Assembly (NCBI RefSeq): GCF_014651915.1
Contig: NZ_BMXU01000001.1
Coordinates: 806,001-870,000 of the forward strand
Source of the DNA: Parvularcula lutaonensis
Lineage (GTDB): Bacteria; Pseudomonadota; Alphaproteobacteria; Caulobacterales; Parvularculaceae
Length of the DNA: 64,000 bases
Reading direction: 5' to 3'
Under the pieces are notes generated by a model, which saw only the letters and a list, made by a program, of their open reading frames with translations, was not told where the DNA came from and ran no database searches. A program made the translations under genes and the position numbers. The stretch's first letter is position 1; every line of letters begins with the position of its first letter. This document shows positions 34,074 to 42,781 of the stretch, piece by piece.

Positions 34074-34999
34074 CAGCCTTCGACCGGGTCGAGCCAGCCG
34101 TACTTGTCTTCGGTCTCGCCGTTGAAGAGGCCGAAGAAGGCATTCTGCAGGGCCTTGGTGACCGGCTTGTTTCCTTGTTCACCGATCGCGATCCCATCGA
34201 GGGTCTTGATCGGCGTGATCTCTGCCGCCGTGCCGGTGAAGAACAGCTCGTCCGCACCGTAGAGCGCCTCGCGGGCGATGTCCTGCTCGACCAGCTCGTA
34301 GCCCATGTCCCTCGCCATGGTGATGACCGAATCGCGGGTGATGCCGACAAGGATCGAGGCCGCCGTCGGCGGCGTGATGATCTTGCCGTCCTTGACCATG
34401 AAGAGGTTCTCGCCCGCACCTTCGGAGACCATGCCCGAATGGCTGAGACCGATGCCTTCGACGCAGCCCCGTGCTTTGGCTTCGGTGGTGATGAGGCGGC
34501 TGGAGAGGTAGTTGCCGGCCATCTTCACGCCCGCCGGGATCGTTCCGGGTGCGGAGCGGCGCCAGGAGGTGACGGCAACATCGATACCGTTCTCGATCGC
34601 TTCGGCGCCGAGATAGCGGCCGAAGGCAAAGGCGATGACATCCAGCTCGTTCGGACAGCCGGTGGCTGACGGCGACATCTCGCCATAGCCGAGATAGGCG
34701 TTCACGCGGAGGTAAGCCGAGCTGAGCCCGTTCTCCCGCACGGTGGCGCGGCAGGCTTCCATGATCTCTTCCTTCGAGAACTCGACGCCGATGCCATAGA
34801 TCTTGGCGGAGTAGACGAGACGTTCGGCATGGGCATCGTTGCGGAAGATGCAGGTGCCCTTGTGGGTCTCATAGGCACGAATGCCCTCGAAGGCGCAGGT
34901 GCCATAGAGAAGGCCATGGGTCATCACGTGGGTGGTGGCCTCCGCCCAGGGGACCATCTTGCCGTTCCGCCAGATGTATTTCGACTCTTTGATGGGCAT
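34073..34999 (-). CDS. ilvE: Branched-chain amino acid aminotransferase
   Basis: IlvE interconverts Leu, Ile and Val with their 2-oxo acids using PLP and glutamate. The 308-aa class IV fold protein has FEGIRAYETHKG, the PLP lysine in GVKMAGNYLSS, the signature SEGAGENLFMVKDGKI, GITRDSVI and FFTGTAAEITPI. ATG 34999 has a strong GGAGG (35006-35010) six bases upstream; a longer open frame across mazG is antisense shadow. It is the first gene of the operon ilvE-DUF2834-SDR-isomerase-TRIC. Confidence 0.97.
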   Translation of the reverse strand: MPIKESKYIWRNGKMVPWAEATTHVMTHGLLYGTCAFEGIRAYETHKGTCIFRNDAHAERLVYSAKIYGIGVEFSKEEIMEACRATVRENGLSSAYLRVNAYLGYGEMSPSATGCPNELDVIAFAFGRYLGAEAIENGIDVAVTSWRRSAPGTIPAGVKMAGNYLSSRLITTEAKARGCVEGIGLSHSGMVSEGAGENLFMVKDGKIITPPTAASILVGITRDSVITMARDMGYELVEQDIAREALYGADELFFTGTAAEITPIKTLDGIAIGEQGNKPVTKALQNAFFGLFNGETEDKYGWLDPVEG

Positions 35000-35260
35000 C
35001 GGAGACCTCCAGAAATTCGTCTGCCAGCCCTCTAGAGGAGGGGGACGGGCGCTGCCAAGCAGCTTCGCGGCGAAGCTCAGCCAGCGGACTTCTGCACTGC
35101 ACACCACGAAGCGATATCCTGCGTGACAGGCGAGGACCGGAGCGCCAATCATCCCGCCGGGCGGGCTGGAAGCAACCGCATCCCGCCGCCCAAGCCCATT
35201 TGGCCGTCGCCGCGAAAAACTGTACGGCGACGGCTCCGCATCGCTGGAGAGCCCTCTTCC

Positions 35261-36061
35261 ATGGCCAAGACCCCGCCCCAAGACGTTCGCTCGATCGATG
35301 GATTGAAGGAGTTGATGGCGAAACTGCGCGATCCCGATGGCGGCTGTCCCTGGGATGTGGAGCAGGACCACAAGTCGATCGCGCGCTACTGCATCGAAGA
35401 GGCTTATGAGGTCGTCGACGCCATCGAGAACGGCACCGATGCCGACCTTGTCAACGAGCTGGGCGATCTCCTCCTGCAGGTCGTCTTCCACGCCCAGATG
35501 GCCAAGGAACGCGGGGCCTTCACCTTCGAGGACGTGGTCGAGGGCATTGTCACCAAAATGGTGAGCAGGCACCCGCACGTCTTCGAAGAACCCGACGGAC
35601 GCGATGCCGAGGGCCAGACCGTGCTGTGGGAGGAGATGAAGGCCAAGGAGCGCGCGGAGAAGGGCAAGGACGAAAGCCTTCTCTCCGATGTCCCCGTCGG
35701 CCTTCCTGCCCTCACCCGTGCCGAGAAGCTCACCAAGCGCGCAGCGCGGGTCGGTTTCGAATGGGAGAAGCCCGAGCACATCCTCGACAAGCTCGAAGAG
35801 GAGCTGGGCGAACTGCGCGAGGCCATGGCCTCAGGCGACATGGTGCACACGGAGGAGGAGCTGGGCGACCTCGCCTTCTGCGTCGCCAATATCGGACGCC
35901 GGCTGGGCATCGACACAGAGACGGCCCTGCGCAGGACCAATGAGAAATTCGAAAAGCGTTTCCGCCATATCGAAGCCAGGGTTGCAGGGTCCGGGCGCGA
36001 GTTCGGCGATCACAGCCTCGAAGAGCTCGAGGAATACTGGACCGAGGCCAAAGCCAAGTGA
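35261..36061 (+). CDS. mazG: Nucleoside triphosphate pyrophosphohydrolase MazG
   Basis: MazG hydrolyses (d)NTPs to monophosphates and PPi, cleaning aberrant nucleotides and tempering stringent responses. The 266-aa protein has two tandem MazG domains: first LRDPDGGCPWDVEQDHKSIARYCIEEAYEVVDAIENGTDADLVNELGDLLLQVVFHAQMA with the acidic EExxE...ExxD metal residues, second KLEEELGELREAMASGDMVHTEEELGDLAFCVANIGRRLG. ATG 35261 has GGAGAG about ten bases upstream. Its stop overlaps the GTG of the nitrilase gene. The 261 bp between ilvE and mazG show no further gene. Confidence 0.96.
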   Translation: MAKTPPQDVRSIDGLKELMAKLRDPDGGCPWDVEQDHKSIARYCIEEAYEVVDAIENGTDADLVNELGDLLLQVVFHAQMAKERGAFTFEDVVEGIVTKMVSRHPHVFEEPDGRDAEGQTVLWEEMKAKERAEKGKDESLLSDVPVGLPALTRAEKLTKRAARVGFEWEKPEHILDKLEEELGELREAMASGDMVHTEEELGDLAFCVANIGRRLGIDTETALRRTNEKFEKRFRHIEARVAGSGREFGDHSLEELEEYWTEAKAK

Positions 36062-37053
36062 CCAAGCTCGAGATCATCCGCCCTGAAACGTCACTCTCCC
36101 CGAAAGCAGGCGATGGCCTGACTGTCGCTCTCGGCCAGATCGCGCCGGTCTGGCTCGATCGCAAGGCGACGACCGCGAAGGTCGCCGCCACCGTCGAACA
36201 CGCTGCGGACAACGGCACGGAGATGGTCTGCTTCGGCGAGGGTCTCCTTCCCGGCTACCCCTTCTGGGTCGAGCGGACCGACGGGGCGGTCTTCGAGAGC
36301 GACGACCAGAAAGCTTGGTACGCGCATTATCTCGACCAGGGTGTGGTCATCGAACGCGGTGATCTTGCCGAGATCCAGAAGCTCGCGAGAGACCGCAGGA
36401 TCGCGGTCTATCTCGGCATGATGGAACGGGCACCCGACCGTGGCGGGCACACGCTCTACGCCACCCTCGCCTATATCGACCAGACCGGCGAGATACGCTC
36501 CGCCCACAGAAAACTGCAGCCGACCTATGAGGAGCGGCTCGTCTGGGGACAGGGCGATGGCAACGGGCTGCGCGTCCATCGTCTCGGCCCGTTCACTGCG
36601 GGCGGGCTCAATTGCTGGGAGAACTGGCTGCCCCTCGCGCGTGCTGCGCTTTACGGCCAAGGCGAGGATCTCCACGTCGCGGTCTGGCCCGGTGGACCTC
36701 AGAACACGGAGAGCCTGACCCCGGTCATCGCCCGCGAGGGGCGCAGCTTCGCGCTGTCAGTATCGGGCTTCATGGATCCCAAGACCATTGCTCTCGACCT
36801 TCCGGGGGCGGACGAGATGAAGCAGTCCGACCTGCTCTTTGCCCGTGGCGGGAGCTGCATTGCCGGGCCTGACGGCAAGTGGCTGATCCCGCCGATCAAT
36901 GACAGGGAGGCCCTTCTCATCGCCACGCTCGATCATGGCGCAGTGCGGCGAGAGCGGCATAACTTCGATAGTGTGGGTCACTACTCCCGGCCCGACGTGC
37001 TGCAACTGCACGTCAACCGGGAGCGTCAGTCTACGGTCCGTCTCAAGGACTAG
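36058..37053 (+). CDS. Nitrilase-branch carbon-nitrogen hydrolase
   Basis: This 331-aa enzyme of the nitrilase superfamily hydrolyses nitriles or related C-N bonds to acids and ammonia. The triad is visible: Glu61 in FGEGLLPGYP, Lys152 in HRKLQPTYEERLVWGQGDG, Cys186 in GGLNCWENWLP. The GxNCWEN context and the WGxGDG segment place it with true nitrilases and cyanide-type hydrolases rather than amidases. The start is GTG 36058, overlapping the mazG stop by four bases. It ends 3 bp from the convergent clpP-like gene. Natural substrate unknown. Confidence 0.92.
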   Translation: MTKLEIIRPETSLSPKAGDGLTVALGQIAPVWLDRKATTAKVAATVEHAADNGTEMVCFGEGLLPGYPFWVERTDGAVFESDDQKAWYAHYLDQGVVIERGDLAEIQKLARDRRIAVYLGMMERAPDRGGHTLYATLAYIDQTGEIRSAHRKLQPTYEERLVWGQGDGNGLRVHRLGPFTAGGLNCWENWLPLARAALYGQGEDLHVAVWPGGPQNTESLTPVIAREGRSFALSVSGFMDPKTIALDLPGADEMKQSDLLFARGGSCIAGPDGKWLIPPINDREALLIATLDHGAVRRERHNFDSVGHYSRPDVLQLHVNRERQSTVRLKD

Positions 37054-37056
37054 GAC

Positions 37057-37662
37057 CTAGCCCGGCAGCTCGGTGGCGCTGTGCACCACCTTATTGACCA
37101 AGCCGTAGTCGATGGCCTCTTCCGGGGACATCCAGTGGTCGCGGTCGGTGTCTTGCTCGATCTTCTCGAAGGACTGGCCCGTGGCCTCGGCGAAGAGCCT
37201 GTTGAGACGATCGCGCATACGGATGATCTCGCGCGCCTGGATCTCGATATCCGAAGCCGGACCGCCTGCGCCGCCGGAGGGCTGGTGGAGGAGGAATCGG
37301 GTGTTCTGCGTGCAGAACCGGCGCTCCTTAGGCACGGAGATGTAAATCAACGCGCCAGCCGAAGCGACCCAGCCCATACCGAGCATGCTCACCTTCGGTT
37401 TGATGAACTTGATCGTGTCATGGATCATGTCGCCCGATTCGACGTGTCCGCCCGGCGAGGAAACAATGACCGTGATCGGATCATCCGAAGCGTGGGCGAG
37501 CGCGAGGAGGCGCTGGCAGACGTCCCGCGCAAGATCCATGGTGATCTGACCGACGATCAGGACCTGGCGCGAGGCGAAGAGGTTCTTGTCGATGACAGGC
37601 GTCGGACGGTCCGGCGAGACCTTGTCGTCGTCATTGTCGTCGAGGCGGCGTTCGTCAGCCAT
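37057..37662 (-). CDS. ClpP-family serine protease (ClpP2-like paralogue)
   Basis: This 201-aa protein resembles the proteolytic subunit of the Clp protease. The triad aligns as Ser101 in [11 protein letters not shown], His126 in FLLHQPSGG and Asp175 in [18 protein letters not shown]. It differs from housekeeping ClpP in the serine region (ClpP has AASMGA) and in a charged N-terminus ([10 protein letters not shown]). No clpX, clpA or tig lies nearby, so it is likely an additional ClpP. GGGAGAG precedes ATG 37662. Whether it assembles with ClpX or with a second ClpP is unknown. Confidence 0.88.
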   Translation of the reverse strand: MADERRLDDNDDDKVSPDRPTPVIDKNLFASRQVLIVGQITMDLARDVCQRLLALAHASDDPITVIVSSPGGHVESGDMIHDTIKFIKPKVSMLGMGWVASAGALIYISVPKERRFCTQNTRFLLHQPSGGAGGPASDIEIQAREIIRMRDRLNRLFAEATGQSFEKIEQDTDRDHWMSPEEAIDYGLVNKVVHSATELPG

Positions 37663-37721
37663 GGTGTTCTCTCCCTTGGTTGGCCGCGAAGATAGGCTTC
37701 TTCGCAGCCCGTAGCAAACTG

Positions 37722-38537
37722 TCAGGTGGCCGCCATGAGGCGATCCGCATACCCCTGCCAAGCCTCCGCGCTGGCAGTCCCGAGCATCGGGCGGTCGCCC
37801 CGGCCGACAGGCGTGTAGGGCTCCCCGCCTGGCAGGAAGCCGAAACGGCCGCCCGCCTCCTCGACGAGGAGTTGCCCCGGCGCGTGGTCCCACGGCGTCA
37901 TCTTGTACTGGACGACATAGTCGATCAGGCCACGCGCGAGGTCGCCATAGGCGTAGGCGGAGCAATGCCCCGCACGAGCGCCCGCACTCTCCTCCACGGC
38001 TTGGGCGAAAGCCGAGCGGTAGGGCTCATCGACATAAACCGGACTGAAATCGCCACGGGCCTCCGCCCACGGTTTCGCCGGATGCAGGCCGAGGCGCTCG
38101 CCCCCGAAAGTGGCGCCTGCGCCCTTCTCCGCGACCATGCAGCGGCCGTCCACGGGAAAGAGGATCCAGCTCTTCACCACTTCACGGTTGCGGATGAAGG
38201 CGCACATCACCCCGAAACGCTCCGATCCCTGAACGAAGTTCCACGTGCCGTCGACAGGATCCACCAGCCAGAGATCGCCTTCCGAGTGTAGCGCATCGAT
38301 CGAGATTTTCCCTTGGCTGACGGCTTCCTCGCCCACGACGGTCGAGCCGGGAGCCAGCTTCTTGAACGCAGGCGTCAGCAGCTCTTCCGCCTCCCGGTCC
38401 GCGATCGTCACGAGGTCGCCGGGTCCGTTCTTCTCCTCGATGTCGCCATCGGAAAGCGAGCGGAAGCGCGGCAGGATCACCCGGTCCGCCACATCGCGGA
38501 GCAGCGCTTCCACCTCGTCGAGTTTCGGATCAGACAT
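37722..38537 (-). CDS. Inositol-monophosphatase-family phosphatase
   Basis: This 271-aa metal-dependent phosphatase of the IMPase/CysQ/histidinol-phosphatase superfamily contains the metal-binding motifs VVGEEAV (Glu), [12 protein letters not shown] (Asp-Pro-x-Asp-Gly-Thr) and [16 protein letters not shown]. Substrate candidates include myo-inositol 1-phosphate, histidinol phosphate and 3'-phosphoadenosine phosphate; sequence alone does not decide. It overlaps the upstream DUF3253 gene by 8 bases, so the pair is co-transcribed. Confidence 0.9.
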   Translation of the reverse strand: MSDPKLDEVEALLRDVADRVILPRFRSLSDGDIEEKNGPGDLVTIADREAEELLTPAFKKLAPGSTVVGEEAVSQGKISIDALHSEGDLWLVDPVDGTWNFVQGSERFGVMCAFIRNREVVKSWILFPVDGRCMVAEKGAGATFGGERLGLHPAKPWAEARGDFSPVYVDEPYRSAFAQAVEESAGARAGHCSAYAYGDLARGLIDYVVQYKMTPWDHAPGQLLVEEAGGRFGFLPGGEPYTPVGRGDRPMLGTASAEAWQGYADRLMAAT

Positions 38538-38781
38538 TTCCCGGGCCTTTCAAGCGGTAGCGGATCACGCCTTTCACGGTCTCGGCATCGACGGGCTTGC
38601 CCTTCTTCGTGACCTCGATCCGGCCCTCGGCGGCGAGCTCGCGCCCGGCTTGCCGGACCGGCTTCATCAGGGGCCGCCACGCGCCCTCCCCCGCCGCGCG
38701 CCGTGCAGCCTCGGAAGGGCAGATCGTCTTGCCCGGCTCGCGCTCCTCAAGGAGCGAAAGGATCGCGTCTTTCAAATCCAT
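38530..38781 (-). CDS. DUF3253 protein
   Basis: This 83-aa soluble protein of unknown function matches DUF3253 by its pattern CPSEAARRAAGEGAWRPLMKPVRQAGRELAAEGRIEVTKKGKPVDAETVKG-IRYRL, a small winged-helix-like fold. It starts at ATG 38781 and overlaps the phosphatase start by 8 bases. The divergent haloalkane dehalogenase starts 128 bp away. Confidence 0.85.
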   Translation of the reverse strand: MDLKDAILSLLEEREPGKTICPSEAARRAAGEGAWRPLMKPVRQAGRELAAEGRIEVTKKGKPVDAETVKGVIRYRLKGPGNV

Positions 38782-38909
38782 GGTGCGGAGCTAGCCCTTC
38801 TTCGGCCAAGCGCAAGTGTCATGATCCCTCGCCACGGGGTACAGGATAACTAAGGTGACGCCTGACCGAAGGCCCGCGAAGATGGGCGCAACGATATAAG
38901 GGAGAGACC

Positions 38910-39851
38910 ATGGCCTACGATGCCCTGCGCACGCCTGATGAACGCTTCGAGAACCTGCCAGGCTTTCCGTACGCGCCGCATTATCTCAAGAACATGCCTG
39001 GCTATGAGGGCCTGCGCATGGCCTATATCGACGAGGGCCCTAAGGACGCGCCGGTCTTTCTCTGTCTTCATGGCGAGCCGAGCTGGTCTTATCTCTACCG
39101 GAAGATGATCCCAGTCTTCCTCGACGCCGGGGCGCGGGTGGTGGCCCCGGACCTTTTCGGTTTCGGCCGGTCCGACAAGCTCAAGACGCAAGAAGAGTAT
39201 TCCTATTCCTTCCACCGCAGATCGCTCCTCGAGCTGATCAAGCAGCTCGACCTCACCGACATCACGCTCGTCTGCCAGGACTGGGGCGGCGTCCTCGGCC
39301 TGACCCTGCCGATGGAGGAACCTGAGCGCTGTAAGCGGCTCCTCGTCATGAACACGGCTCTGCCGATGGAGCCCGAAAGCAGCATCGTCGCCGCCGATCT
39401 CGAGCGTCCCGCCGATGAACGCCAGACGGGCTTTGGCCGCTGGCAAGCGATCTCTCAGCGGACGGATGACATGCCCGTAGGCCATATTCTCAACATGGGC
39501 TCGGGCCAGATGCTGACCGAGGGTGAAATCGCCGCCTATGACGCGCCTTTCCCGGACAAAAGCTACAAAGCCGCCGCGATCGTCTTCCCCCTTCTCGTCC
39601 CCTTTTCCGAGAAGCAGGACGGCTACGCGGTCGGTCGCAAGGCGCTCGCATTCTGGAACGGATGGCAGGGCGAGAGCTTCATGGCCATCGGCGCCGCCGA
39701 TCCCGTCCTGGGCGAGAAACCGATGCGCCGCCTGCAAGCAGAGATCAAAGGCTGCCCCGAGCCGATGGTCATCAAAGAGGCCGGCCACTTCGTCCAGGAG
39801 TGGGGCGAAGAGATCGCGCGCGCGGCCCTTCGATCCTTCGGCGGTGTCTAA
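38910..39851 (+). CDS. Haloalkane dehalogenase, subfamily I
   Basis: This 313-aa alpha/beta hydrolase is predicted to replace halide by hydroxyl in haloalkanes. The oxyanion loop is [16 protein letters not shown] (54-57 HGEP). The nucleophile Asp124 and halide-binding Trp125 are in [11 protein letters not shown], the same numbers as in Xanthobacter DhlA. A cap-domain Trp ([10 protein letters not shown]) is placed to be the second halide ligand. Catalytic acid is in [11 protein letters not shown] and the base in [20 protein letters not shown] is immediately before ATG 38910. A fluoroacetate dehalogenase or epoxide hydrolase is less likely because both halide Trp candidates are present. This is the type HAMAP names dhmA. 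Confidence 0.88.
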   Translation: MAYDALRTPDERFENLPGFPYAPHYLKNMPGYEGLRMAYIDEGPKDAPVFLCLHGEPSWSYLYRKMIPVFLDAGARVVAPDLFGFGRSDKLKTQEEYSYSFHRRSLLELIKQLDLTDITLVCQDWGGVLGLTLPMEEPERCKRLLVMNTALPMEPESSIVAADLERPADERQTGFGRWQAISQRTDDMPVGHILNMGSGQMLTEGEIAAYDAPFPDKSYKAAAIVFPLLVPFSEKQDGYAVGRKALAFWNGWQGESFMAIGAADPVLGEKPMRRLQAEIKGCPEPMVIKEAGHFVQEWGEEIARAALRSFGGV

Positions 39852-39919
39852 CCTCCCCTAACCTTTGCCTCTTACGCCGCAGCAAGCTAGCTGAGGCGCA
39901 GATCAACGAGGATAACTCC

Positions 39920-42073
39920 ATGACCGAGACCATCTCCGTCGCAGGACTTGAGGTCGAGAAACCACTCTACGACTTCATCGCAGGCGCAGCGCAGGGCGCA
40001 GGCATGTCCGTCGAGGACTTCTGGCGCGCCGTGGCGAAGATCGCCGAAAAGCATACAGGCACGAATGAGGCACTGCTCCAGAAGCGGGAGGACCTCCAGT
40101 CGAAGATCGACGCCTGGTACATCGAGAACGGACCGCAGGGCCCGGCTGAGCAGGAGAAATTCTTGCGCGAGATCGGCTACATCGTCGACGAAGGCCCCGA
40201 CTTCGCGATCGAGACCACCGGCGTCGACCCCGAAATCGCCGAAATCAACGGCCCGCAGCTCGTCGTCCCCGTCAAGAACGCCCGCTACGCCCTCAACGCC
40301 GCGAATGCCCGATGGGGCTCGCTCTACGACGCTCTCTATGGCACCGACGTCATCCCCGAGGAAGGCGGCGCGGAAAAGGGCAAGGGATATAACCCGAAGC
40401 GCGGCGCCAAGGTCATCGAATTCGCGAAGAACTTCCTCGACGAGCATTTTCCGCTCACGGAGGGCAGGCATGCTGACGTGACCCGGTACACCGTGCAGGG
40501 TGGCCATCTCGTCGCCGACCTGCCCGGCGGCAAAGCCGCCTTTCTCGAAGAACCGAGCAAGTTCCGTGGCTACCAGGGCAGCGACAGCGATCCGGCCACC
40601 ATCCTTCTCCGTAATAACGGCCTTCACGCCGAGCTGCGCATCGATCGCAGCCATCCGGTCGGCAAGGATGACCCCTCTGGTCTCGCCGACATCCACCTCG
40701 AAAGCGCGATCACCACGATCATGGACTGCGAGGACTCCGTCGCCGCGGTGGACGGAGAGGACAAGGCCGAGGTCTACGCCAATTATCTCGGCCTGCTGAA
40801 AGGTGACCTGACCACCAGCTTCGAAAAGGGTGGCCAGACGGTGTCGCGCGGCCTCAATGAAGACCGGGTCTACAAGGCGTCGGACGGCTCCGAACTGGTC
40901 CTCAAGGGCCGGGTCCTGATGCTGATCCGGAATGTCGGGCACCTGATGCGCACCCCTGCCGTGCGCCTGCCGAATGGCGACGAGATGTTCGAAGGCATGC
41001 TCGATGCCTGTGTCACCGCGCTTCTCGCCAAGTACGATGTCGGCGAAAGGAAGAACTCCGTGCACGGCTCGACTTACATCGTGAAGCCGAAGATGCACGG
41101 GCCAGAAGAGGTGGCCTTCGCCATCGCTCTCTTCGAAGACGCGGAGAAAGCGATGGGCCTCCCTGCGAAGACCCTCAAGATCGGTATCATGGATGAGGAA
41201 CGCCGCACCACGGTGAACCTCAAGGAGTGCATCCGCCAGGCCAAGGACCGCGTGATCTTCATCAACACCGGCTTCCTCGACCGCACCGGGGACGAGATCC
41301 ACACCTCGATGAAAGCCGGGCCTTTCATGCGCAAGGCGGAGATCAAGACCGCCCCGTTCATGATCGCCTATGAGGCGTGGAACGTCGACATCGGCCTCGC
41401 ATGCGGCTTCCAGGGCCGGGCCCAGATCGGCAAGGGCATGTGGGCGATGCCGGACCTGATGGCCGACATGCTCGAACAGAAGATCGGCCACCCGAAAGCA
41501 GGCGCGGACTGTGCCTGGGTCCCCTCGCCCACCGGCGCGACGCTGCACGCGCTGCACTACCACGCCGTCGATGTCGATGCCGTGCAGGAAGAGCTGCGTG
41601 ACCGTCCGCGGGCGAAGCTTTCGGACATCCTCACCGTGCCGCTGGGCGATCCCAAGAGCTGGTCGGACCGGCAGGTGCAGGAAGAACTGCAGAACAACTG
41701 CCAGGGCATCCTCGGCTATGTCGTCCGCTGGGTCGATCATGGCGTCGGCTGTTCCAAGGTGCCCGACTATCACGATGTCGGCCTGATGGAGGACCGCGCC
41801 ACCTGCCGGATCAGCTCGCAGCACGTCGCGAACTGGCTCGAACATGGCATCGTCACCGAGGACCAGGTCCGCGAGACCCTGAAGCGCATGGCGATCAAGG
41901 TGGATGGCCAGAACGCAGGTGATCCGACCTACAGGAACATGGCCCCTGACTATGACGGCTCCCTGGCCTTCCGGGCCGCCAGCGAACTGATCTTCGAAGG
42001 CGCGAAGCAGCCTTCCGGTTATACCGAGCCGATCCTCCACAGGACGAGGCTCGAGCTCAAAAGAGCTCGCTGA
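39920..42073 (+). CDS. glcB: Malate synthase G
   Basis: GlcB condenses glyoxylate with acetyl-CoA to malate in the glyoxylate cycle and glycolate use. The 717-aa length marks isoform G. Motifs are [98 protein letters not shown] and a C-terminal catalytic-Asp region with [16 protein letters not shown] 39920 has GAGGA about nine bases upstream; longer frames extend into the dehalogenase gene and are rejected. No isocitrate lyase is in the window. A terminator follows at once. Confidence 0.98.
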   Translation: MTETISVAGLEVEKPLYDFIAGAAQGAGMSVEDFWRAVAKIAEKHTGTNEALLQKREDLQSKIDAWYIENGPQGPAEQEKFLREIGYIVDEGPDFAIETTGVDPEIAEINGPQLVVPVKNARYALNAANARWGSLYDALYGTDVIPEEGGAEKGKGYNPKRGAKVIEFAKNFLDEHFPLTEGRHADVTRYTVQGGHLVADLPGGKAAFLEEPSKFRGYQGSDSDPATILLRNNGLHAELRIDRSHPVGKDDPSGLADIHLESAITTIMDCEDSVAAVDGEDKAEVYANYLGLLKGDLTTSFEKGGQTVSRGLNEDRVYKASDGSELVLKGRVLMLIRNVGHLMRTPAVRLPNGDEMFEGMLDACVTALLAKYDVGERKNSVHGSTYIVKPKMHGPEEVAFAIALFEDAEKAMGLPAKTLKIGIMDEERRTTVNLKECIRQAKDRVIFINTGFLDRTGDEIHTSMKAGPFMRKAEIKTAPFMIAYEAWNVDIGLACGFQGRAQIGKGMWAMPDLMADMLEQKIGHPKAGADCAWVPSPTGATLHALHYHAVDVDAVQEELRDRPRAKLSDILTVPLGDPKSWSDRQVQEELQNNCQGILGYVVRWVDHGVGCSKVPDYHDVGLMEDRATCRISSQHVANWLEHGIVTEDQVRETLKRMAIKVDGQNAGDPTYRNMAPDYDGSLAFRAASELIFEGAKQPSGYTEPILHRTRLELKRAR

Positions 42074-42077
42074 TCTG

Positions 42078-42113
42078 GAAGGCGCGCCGGGTGGCCCCGC
42101 GCGCCTTCTTTTT
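42078..42113 (+). terminator. Rho-independent terminator of glcB
   Basis: A 10-bp stem (GAAGGCGCGC 42078-42087, GCGCGCCTTC 42099-42108) with an 11-nt loop is followed by five Ts (42109-42113). It begins four bases past the glcB stop. Confidence 0.92.
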
Positions 42114-42171
42114 GCCCCGAAGGGCTGTTTAGAGATCGTCGCGTGCAGCAGCTCTGACGGTGTGGTAAGCT

Positions 42172-42414
42172 ATGCTCATGTCCATGGGTGAAACGACCGC
42201 TATCAAAGAAGCTTTCAAGGGCCATCCTGAAAGCGTCGGCGAGACCTATGTGGGTCACGCGAAGCAGGCGAACAAAATCGGCTGGCTGATGATCGGGACG
42301 GGCATTTGCTGCCTCGTGCACGCGGTGTTCCCGTTCCTCTTCACGCGCACGGCGAGCCAGCGAATTCGATACCTGAACATGGTCGCGCGGAAGCGGAAGC
42401 CTCAGCGGGCTTAG
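42172..42414 (+). CDS. DUF6356 small membrane protein
   Basis: This protein of 76-80 aa has one long hydrophobic segment (WLMIGTGICCLVHAVFPFLF) preceded by AFKGHPESVGETYVGHAKQA and followed by TRTASQRIRYLN. This matches the DUF6356 pattern (HP-SVGETY-H, IH-LFPFLF-TGS-IR-L). Function unknown. Three in-frame ATGs (42172, 42178, 42184) are possible starts, none with a strong ribosome site. Confidence 0.8.
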   Translation: MLMSMGETTAIKEAFKGHPESVGETYVGHAKQANKIGWLMIGTGICCLVHAVFPFLFTRTASQRIRYLNMVARKRKPQRA

Positions 42415-42457
42415 GCCGCTCCAAGCAGAAGATCGCTTCTCGCGCGAGATTGCACGC

Positions 42458-42760
42458 CTACTGGACGGTCTCACGATATATCGTGAGAGGCAGCATGTCT
42501 TGGTCTTTGCGAGGATCAATTCCGCATTCGTAGGTGCTTCGTTGCATGTATGGGTCACCAGACGAAGCTGCTTGCGCGCTAGCCCAATCGCGGCAGGCTT
42601 CAACGGTTCCGATGTCGAGGGCTCTTACCAATTGGGTAAGGTCGTTCGCATCCGGATAATAGAATGCATCAACGCGTTTCTCATAGGCTCCGCCGCACCC
42701 AGAGATCGATACCGACAGAAAAATCGTCAGTATAAATCTCAAAGCTAATCTCAGCGACAT
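42458..42760 (-). CDS. Small putative lipoprotein, AT-richer than neighbours
   Basis: I do not recognise this 100-aa protein. It has a lipoprotein signal peptide (MSLRLALRFILTIFLSVSISGC, lipobox ISGC) and two further cysteines (EACRDW, TYECG) that may form a disulfide. The base composition is visibly less GC-rich than the surrounding genes, with codons such as ATA and TTA that are rare here, which suggests recent acquisition or an orphan origin. A 20-bp perfect palindrome lies in its 3' end. It sits between convergent DUF6356 and the pdhC end. Confidence 0.7.
   Translation of the reverse strand: MSLRLALRFILTIFLSVSISGCGGAYEKRVDAFYYPDANDLTQLVRALDIGTVEACRDWASAQAASSGDPYMQRSTYECGIDPRKDQDMLPLTIYRETVQ
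42469..42488. repeat. 20-bp perfect palindrome
   Basis: TCTCACGATA followed directly by TATCGTGAGA is a perfect 20-bp dyad, within the last codons of the small lipoprotein gene. It could be an operator-like site or a hairpin; no T-run follows on either strand, so it is not a standard terminator. Confidence 0.6.
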
Positions 42761-42781
42761 CTTCCCTTGCGCTTACCAAGC

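Noticed and set aside
39662-39919. N-terminal extension of malate synthase
   Set aside because: Lies inside the dehalogenase gene and lacks conservation; ATG 39920 gives the normal family N-terminus.
39887-42040. Minus-strand open frame opposite malate synthase G
   Set aside because: Same length as the real gene, no motifs, composition typical of an antisense shadow.
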